Source: Microbacterium rhizosphaerae (GTDB lineage: Bacteria > Actinomycetota > Actinomycetes > Actinomycetales > Microbacteriaceae). From it: DNA of 64,000 nucleotides. The notes under the pieces were generated by a model. It saw only the letters and a list, made by a program, of their open reading frames with translations. It had not been told where the DNA came from and did not search any database. Below are positions 1 through 9,000 of this stretch, piece after piece; position 1 is the first letter of the stretch, and the number at the start of each line of letters is the position of its first letter. A program made the translations under genes and the position numbers. Where the stretch lies: the NCBI RefSeq assembly GCF_034120055.1, contig NZ_CP139368.1:3472001-3536000 (forward strand). Direction: 5' to 3'.

Positions 1-3000
1 CCCGGCCGTAGATGCCGGAGGTGATGCCCGCCGGGGGGGCCGGCTGGGTGAACTGCTGCGAGACCGCGCTGCTGTCGCCGTAGGAGCCGCCCACCGTCGA
101 GTTCGACTGCGAGGCACCCGACGTCACGCGGAAGCGGTAGTCGTCGTCGGCGTTTTGCCACCGGCTGGTGTCGAGGTTCGGCGTCTGGTCGGCGTCGGCG
201 ATCGCGACGAGTGCGCGGTAGTGGTGGCCGCCGAAGGTGACATAGGCGTTGGCGGCGTAGGCGCCGTGCAGCACGAACGCGGTCGAGGTGTCGGTCGGGG
301 CGCCGCCCAGGGCGGACTTCCAGCCCTGGGTGCCGCCGCCCGATGCCGTGTCGTCGGCGACCTGCTGGCCGCTGTCGCTGCCGCCGCCGTCCGTGGCCGT
401 CTGCGGGTGGTCCTCGTGCCAGGTGGCGCCCTCGACCGGCGCCACGCCGGTGGAGTTCTGCTTGGCGATCCAGGTGTGTCCGCCCGGCGTGGTGACGACA
501 TCGCCGGTCGAGTAGTGCTCCGTCGGGCTCCAGGCTCCGCGCTGGGGACCCGTCGCATCCGACGAGTACGACGACGTCGGTGCGGTGCCGATGGACCACA
601 CCGAGACGGCGCCCGCGGCACCCACGAACCCGCCGCCGACCGACACCGCGTAGGACTGCACGTTCTTGATGCCGAGCGCGGTCACCGACACGTCGTGTCC
701 GGCCCACACATCCGTGCCGACCGCGAGGTACGCGTTGGCGGTGATGGATGCCACGCCGATGTCCACGCCGCCCGCCGCGCCGACGAAGCCGCCCGCGACC
801 CCGCCCGCGAAGGTGAGCGACTCGAACCGGTCGGTGGCCGTCACGATGACGTCCTGCGCGCTGTTGACGCCCGCGACGATCGTGTCGTCGCCCGTCACGA
901 GCGGCGTGCCGTGGTCGTCGCGGTTGACCGTCGTACCGAGGTCGATGAACGCCCTGGTGGTCACCGTGAAGATGTTGACGCCGACGTTGACCGTGACGCC
1001 CACGAACCCGGCGCCGACGCCTGCGACGAGGCCGAACAGCTTCTCGTGGCTGTCCGACTGCACGATGAGTCCGCGACCGGTGCCCTGCGGGAAGCCGCTG
1101 CCCGAGATCGTGCCGCTGTCGACGCCGGAGAGCCCGGCCCCGTTCGCGAGGACGATGACGACGTTGTTCTGGCCGAGGTGCGCATCCGTCGTCTTGTCGA
1201 CGACGGCGACGCCCACGCCGACGCCGACGCCGACGTAGCCGGCGGCGATCGAAGCGGTGATGAGGATGAGCTTCGAGTCGGAGTGGGCGAAGACGCCGAT
1301 GTTGTTCCCCGCGCGCAGCGTCACGCCGTTGCCGGTCGTGGCGTTCGTGTACTCGTGGATGACGCTGACGCCGACCGTGCCGGCCACGCCGACCGTTCCG
1401 CCGCCGGCCGCCGCGTTGACGGAGATGACCGAGTCGAGCGCGTCTGCGTGGATCTCGATGTCGTCCGCCGCATTGACGATCGCGTTGGCCGCGATCGTCG
1501 CGTCGGTGTGCAGCTCCACGACCCGCACCGTGGCGGATGCTCCGACGCCGGCGCTGCCGCTGACGGCGATGGATGCCGCGATCCCGAGGGTGCGGAAGTT
1601 GTTGACGGCCGAGACCAGCACCGACTGGGTCGTCGCGGCGGCCGCGTCGTTCGTCGTGCACGCGACGTCGCCGCAGTTGATCTTCGCGCCGGCGCCGACG
1701 GTCGCGGAGGTGTGGACGGTGACGACCGCGATCGCGCCGGAGATGCTCACGGCGAAAGTTCCGCTGCCGCCCGCGGCGATGCCGATCGAGCCGAGGTAGT
1801 CGGAGTTGGATGCCGTGACCGCGACGCCCGTGAACCCGGGACGCGTGGGCGCGCTGATGGTCTGCGGGCCGAGGTCGGCGGCGGGGCCGGCGGGGAGCAT
1901 GCCCGAGGGCACGAGGCTCTGGGAGCGGCCGCTGCCGGTCGAGGTGAAGTCGATGGGGTTCGACGCCTGCGGGATGTCGCTCGCGGTGTTGCAGTCGCTG
2001 GCCTTGCCCGTCGCCTCGCACTTGGTCTTCACGAGCTGCACGTGGTTCAGATCCACGATGCCGTTCACGTTGCCCGGCGTGAACAGGTAGTACGTCTGGC
2101 CGTCGACGAGTCCGCCGATCGGGGCGCCTCCACCGGCGCTGTAGACGACGGGGTCGCCGTTGTGGAGGGTCATGGGGGTGGTGCCGTCGTCCTTGTACAG
2201 GACGTACGGGAGGACGAGGTAGTCGCCGGCGACGCTGACCGCGTGCTCCGCGGTGAAACGCGGGCTCTGGTCGGCCTTGACGCCGGGGTCGGTGGTCGAG
2301 ACGAACCGCTGGTTCTCGCCCATCTTCGCGCCGGCCGGCAGGAACATCGTGATGTAGCCGCCCTGGCACTGGGGCTCGTCGTAGTTCGGCGCGATCGGGG
2401 GGTCCAGGCCCGAGCACAGGCGGATCTCGGTCGGCGACACCACGAAGACGTAGTAGGTGCCTCCGTCGGTCAGGTTGCCGATCGCCGCGCCGCCGCCGGC
2501 GTCGTAGAGGACCTGCTGGCCGTTCTTGAAGCCGTGGTTGTAGCCGAGGTTGAGGATCGTGTGGTCCGCCTCGAGGCCGGTGCCGTTGATCGGGTCGAGC
2601 GGGCTCGTCGGGTACGGCGTGGGCCAGCCGCCCAGCCGGCCGCGCGGATCGAAGCGGATGTCGACGCCGTTCGTGGCGTAGGTGCCTGCGTTGACGACCG
2701 AGTGGCTGATGTGGCCCGCGAGGGCGAGCGCCGTGATCCTGGCGTTCGCGTCGATGAGCGCCGTGGTGGTCTTCGTGACGACCGGGACGGCGACGCCCGC
2801 GCCGACGGCTCCGGTACCGCCCACCGAGATGTTGCCCGCGATCGAGTACAGGGTCATGGCTTCGTCCGCCGAGACGATCACGTTGCCGCCGGCCCGCACG
2901 TCGGCACCGCTGCCGATCGTCGCGGTCGTGGTGATGGTGACGGCGGGCACGGTGACGTTGACGGTGACCGCGGCGGTGCCGCCGAAGGCCCCGCCCACCG

Positions 3001-6000
3001 AGATGCTCTTGATGTCGTCGCTCGAGATCGCCTGCACGACGACGTCGCCGTTCGCGCGCACCGTGGTGCCCGCGCCGATGGAGGCGGATGTCGTCTTGTG
3101 GATGACCTCGACATCGACGCCCACGCCGACACCCGCCGTGCCGCCGATCGCGAGGATGCCGGCGAGTGCGAGTACGGTCGTGTGGTCGGAGGCCAGGACG
3201 ATCACGTCCTGCGTCAGGCCGGCGGGCGAGTTCGTGCACGAGACCCCCGCGCAGTTGACCTTGGCGTTGGCCCCGATGGATGCGGTGGTGGTGTCGGTGA
3301 GCACATCGACCGTGACCGAGCCGCCGACCCCTGCGGAGTCGCCGCCCGCCCCGCCGACCGCGAGCAGCAGGTAGTCGCCGGTCTGCTCGGCGTTGACGGT
3401 CAGGTCGCCGCCGGCGCGCACGTCGGCGCCGTCGGCGATGGATGCCGTCACGACCGTGTCGCGGACGGCCACGGTGACCGAGGCGCCGACACCGGCGCTG
3501 CTGGTCGAGATCGCGAGGTTGCCGCTCGAGAGCTTGGCCGTCACGGTCTTCTTCGCGTGCACGGTCACATCGCCGGCTACGTCGACGACGGAGTCGCCGA
3601 TGCGCGCGCTCGTCTTCGGTCCGGAGCCCCCCTGACCGGCGACGAAGACGAGCACGGCGCCTGTGGCGGCGACGGAGCCTGCGCTCGCGCCGCCCGCGAT
3701 GGCGAGGACCAGCCAGTCCTCGGCCGAGGTCGCCTCGACGGTGACCGCACCGCCCGCGCGGACGGCGGCGTTGTCACCGATCCACGCGCGGACATCGGAG
3801 TTCGACACCTCCACCACGACGGTGATGCCGACGCTGGCAGAGCTCTTGCTGAGCGACAGCGAGCCGCCCACATCCACGAGCCGGAGGTCGTCCGAGGCCT
3901 TGGCGGCGACCGTCTGACCCGAGCCGCCGACCGCGACCACCTGGTTCACCTGGGCGCCGTCGCCGATCCATGCCCGGGTCGTCACGTTGAGGATGTTGAT
4001 GATGAACGCACCGGTGACCGCGACGCCACCGCTGCTGGCACCGCCTGCGAGCGCCACGTTCGAGAGCTTGAGCCAGTCGACCTTGCCGTCGAGCGGCTTC
4101 GGAACCTTCGGGACGAGCGGGATCAGCTTCGTGTTCGCCGTCAGGGCGATCGCGCCCGAGGCATCTGCGGCGGCGTTCGCGCCCAACGATGCCGACGTCG
4201 TGATCTCGAAGTAGTTCACGACGAACGATCCGCCGATGGCGGCGCCGTCGTTGGTCGAGAGCGCTCCGGCGATCGCGAGCGCCTGGATGCCGAAGTACCG
4301 CTGCGCGTTGATCGTGATGCCGCCGGCGGGCGCGGAAAGGACGGCTCCCGCATCCACCTGCGCGTACGTCTTCAGCAGCAGGATCTGCACGGCTGCACTG
4401 CCCGCGAAGGCCGTGCTCTTGCCACCGCCCGCGGCGAAGCCCCAGACGACGTAGGTGCCGCACTGCAGGGTATCGGCGGCGTCGCACTTTCCGGTCCCCG
4501 CCGCGGGCTGTGTGGCCTCGACAGTGATGCCGGTCTGACCGGTGATGTGCGCACCGGCGCCGACCTGCGCGAGGTTCGTGAGGTCTTGGACGTTGAGGCC
4601 GATCGCGGCGCCGACTTGGGCGCTGTCCGACTTCAGGTTGATGGCCGAGCCCATCGAGAAGGCGTTGGCCGTGGCATCCCACGAGCTGCGGACCACGACG
4701 GTGCCCGTCGTGGCGATCACGGTGGTGCCGGCGGCGATGCGCGCCGTGCTCGTCGCGGAAAGCCAGTTCACCGCGACGGCGGCGGCGACGCCCGTCGAGC
4801 CGCTGCCGGTGCCCGACTGGCTGCCGGAGGTCGAACTCGCACCGTTGGCGCCGTTGGAGCCGTTCGTGCCGCCGTTGGACGACGGCATCCCCGACGTCGC
4901 GCCACCCGTGCCCTGCGTGTTGGGGTTCTTGTTGTCGGAACCGGTGACCTGGTCCTTCGACTCCTTGTCGCCCGACTTGCCGCCTTCGTCGGCGCCCGAC
5001 GCGCTCGCCGTCGACGTGGCTTCGGTGTGCGTGAGCGAGGTCGCGATCACCGAGACCGCGGTGCCCGTGACCGAACGGGCGATCTCGGCGAGGGTCGCCC
5101 AGCCGATGATCACGTTGACGGCGAGGTCGACGCCGATCGCGGCCTTCTTGCCCGCGGCCTTGGCGTCGCCGGTGGTCTTGACGCGCAGCTGGTGGTCTGC
5201 AGTGACCTTGACCTCACCGGTGTTCGAGAGCGCGGCGCCTGTGCCGATGCGCGCGGTCACAGTGTCGTCGACGCTGACGACGAGCGGCACGACGGGGGTG
5301 ATGGCGACGGATCCGCTGGATGCCGTGCCGCCCTTCGCGGTGGTCGCCATCTCGCGCTGACCCCACGCCTGCACCGTGAGCCCCGCCCCGCCGGTGAAGG
5401 CTGCGCCGTCGGCGATCTCGGCGCGGACGCTGCTGCCGTCGATGACCTGCAGGGCGAAGGATGCGCCGACCCCCACCGCGTTGCCGACCTTGGCCGAGGC
5501 GGTCGCGGTGGCCGAGTCGTACTCGATGCTGCGCGCCGTGACCTCGGCGCCCTTGCCGCCGGCGCCGGTGAGCGTGACGTGGGCGCCGTTGGGCACGAGC
5601 GCCTCGGTCGTGTTGCTCAGGATGTTGAGCGCCAGGGCGCCCGCGACGCCGACGCTCGTCGCGTCGCTCGAGCCCGCGTACGCCGTGGCGACGATCTCGT
5701 GCTCCGGGAACCGGATCAGCTCGTCCGTCGTCGGCGAGGCCGGATACGTGTCGGTGGCGACGACGGTGGCCCCGGGCTGGACGACCCACTGGTGGCTGCC
5801 GTTGCGCTTGTAGAACCCGACCACGTTCGAGCCGTCCGCGGTGGTGAGGTGGAACCACGTGTTCTCGGCGATCTCGTCGGTCGGCAGCTCGGACTTCGTC
5901 TCAGCCGTGAACTTGGTGACGAACGTCCACGTGGAGCCCGCCTTCTTCCAGACGCTGCCGGCCGGGTGGCCGTCCTTGGCGAAGGTCAGCAGGTAGTAGC

Positions 6001-9000
6001 CGTCCGTCGCCGCGTCGGCGGGCAACTCGTCGACGGTGCCCTGGAGAGCCGCGTCGTCCTGGATCGTCCAGCTGGAGCCGTCGAAGGTGTAGGTTCCGTT
6101 GTGATCGGACCCGTCGGTCGTCTTGACGAAGTAGATGTCGTCCTTCGACGGTCCGGGCAGCTGCTCGCCGGACTCGACGATCTCCCAGTCGGAGCCCGTC
6201 CAGTGGCGCACCACATCGCTGTCGTCGGTCGTCTTCATGGTGGCGATGACCGCGAGACCTGCGGCGTTGATCGTGCTCGCCCCGGTCGTCGCCCGGTTGA
6301 CGATGGTGACCTTCTGCACCGCGACGCCCGCGCCGATGCCCACGGACGCCTTCGTCGCCGAGTCGCCGCGGGCGGTGGCCGTGGCATCCGTGTTCGCCTG
6401 CGACTTCAGGGTGACCACGTCGCCCGACGTGATCGTGATGCCGTCTGCCAGCCATGCCTTCGAGGTGGTGGCGACCACGTTGATCGCGATGGCGCCGGCG
6501 ATCGAGAGGGATGCGCCGCCGTTGTCGTTCGTGGCCGCCTTCGGCGTCGACGACGTGCTCGATCCGGTGCCGGTCTCGGACTGCTTCTGGCTGGAGGCCT
6601 TCGAGAGGTTGTCGTCCGCCTTCTTGTTGACATCCTTGCCGCCGGCGTCCTTGCCCTCGGACTTGTCGGCGCCCTTCGCGGCGGCCTTGGCGGTGGTCTC
6701 GACCTTCACGGCCTGGTCGGCCTGGAAGGCGACGGCCCCGGTGGCGGTGATGCTCCGCGCGCTGCCGGAGTCGGCGACGATGTCGTCGAGGACGGCCAGG
6801 GCGAGCGAGATGCCGAATCCGGCGGTGTCGCCGACGGTCGCCGAGCCTTCTGCCGTGGTGGTCGCGGTGACGGTCTGGGAGGCCGTGGCGGTGACGCTCG
6901 CGGCGGTGAGCGCGGAGGCGGCTGCGCCGATCGACGCGCTCGAGTGGAGGGTGGCAAGGGTGATGGCGACCGCGGGAACGATCGTGACGGATCCGGACTT
7001 GCCTCCGGCGGTGGCCTCCGTCGTGAGCGTGACGACCTGCGTCGCCGTGAGGCTCACTGCACCGGCTCCGGTGAGCGGGGGCCCGCGCGTCGGGTCGGCG
7101 ACCTGCTGGATCCCGGCGTACACGATCTGCGTCACCAGGGTGAGGGCGAAGGATGCGCCGATCCCGACGGTCGCGTCGCCGTCCTGGGTCGCCTTGCCGG
7201 AGGCCTTGCCGCCGCTCTTGGACTGGGCGGTCATCGACACCGCGCCACCGCCGGCGATCGCGACGCCCGGCGGGATCGGTGCGGGCCCCACGGCCGGGTC
7301 GGAACGCAGGTCAGCGCGAGTCTGCTCATCGACGATGTCGAGGGCGAACGCGCCCGCGAGGCCGAGGGTGCCGCCGGTGTTGCCGGCGCCCGCCTCCGCC
7401 GTCGCCTGGAACGCGTGCGCGTCGTCGGCCCCGACGGTCTTGACCGTCGCGCTGAGGGTCAGCGCATGGGCCTGCACCGAGGCTCCGATGCCCACCTCGG
7501 CGAGGTTGCGCAGCATGACCTTCGTGACCGCGAGCGCCGCGCCGATGCCGATCGACGTCGAGTTCGTCGCCGTGCCCTTCGCGGAGGACGAGGCATCCGT
7601 GTTGTTCGTCGTCGTCAGCAGCAGAGCGCCCGTCGTCACGATGTGCGCGCCGTCGGCGACGATGGCCGTCGTCCAGGACTTCACCAGGTCGAACGCGATC
7701 GCAGCGGCGACCGAGAGAGTCGCTCCGCTCTCGTCCTGCGCCTTGGGCGTGTCCGTGCCGCCGCCCGCGCCGCCCTTCGTCTTGCTCGACGCGTTCTTGA
7801 GCTTGTCGTCGGACTTCGTGTTCGCGTCCTTGCCCGTCGTGTCGCCGTTCGTGTCCGGCGCGCCCTGGGCACTCGCCTCGGCGGTCGTCGAGGTCGTCGA
7901 GGTGCCGTCGGCGCGCATCGAGATGTCGCCGCCGGCGGTGACGTCGCGGTTGAGCGACGAGTCGGATTCGTGGTCGGCGGAGGTCAGCGCGAACGAGATC
8001 GTCGCGGCGAGCGTCGCACCCGAACCAGCGGTCGTCGCGCCCTTGGCCGTGGTCGTCGCCTTCGCCGTCTGGTCGGCGTGGGCGGTCAGTCCGCCGCCGA
8101 GCGTCAGCGCGGTGGCTCCGGAGAGGACGGATGCCGTGGTCTTGACGTTGTGGATGGCGATGCTCGCGACGCCCGTGAGCGTCGCGGTGGTGCCGCCGTC
8201 GGCGCCACCCGTCGTCTCGGTGGTGGCCTCGTCGGCGCCGGTCGCGGTGAGGGTCAGTGCAGCGATGCCCGCCGGCGCCGCGTCCGCGTCGACATCGGCG
8301 TCGACCAGCGTCGTCACCAGCGTCAGGGCGACGGATGCGCCCGCGCCGACAGCACCGGTGCCATCCGACTTGGCCGTGGCCGACGCGTGGCTCTTGGAGC
8401 TGCCGCGTGCACTGAGGGCGACGTTCTTGCCGTGGTACTGGCCGGTGCCGCGCAGGTAGGCCTGCGTGGTCGAGTCGATCTTGTTGACGGCGAGGGACCC
8501 GGCGATCGTGACGGTTCCCGAGCCCTTCTTGCCGGAGGTGGCGGTGGCGTTGTAGGTCGAGTCCCCGGTCGCGGGGTTGGATGCCGAGATGTCGACGCCG
8601 CCGGTCGCGGCGATGTCGGCCGCTTGCGCGAAGGCCTGCGTGAGGGCCGAGATGATGTTGATCGCGATGCCGATGCCGAGCCCGAACCCGGTGCTGCCAC
8701 CGGTGCCGTCGGTCGTCCCGCCGTCGGCGGTCGTCGCGACGGTGTTGGTGCCGGCCGCGTGGATCTGCACGGCCCCGGCGCTCGAGATGAGGGCGCCGAC
8801 GATGCGGGCGATCGTGGTGGCCGTGAGGACCGCGACGGCGAGCGCGCCGGCTACGCCGATCGATCCGTCGGACGTGTTCGCCTGCCCGTTGGCACGGCTC
8901 GGGTCGTTCGCGTCCTTCTCGTTCTGCGTCGCACCGCCCTTGCCGGCAGTGGCGCCCGGCGTGATCGTCGACGACTGGGTCGCGGTCACGGCGACGGACG

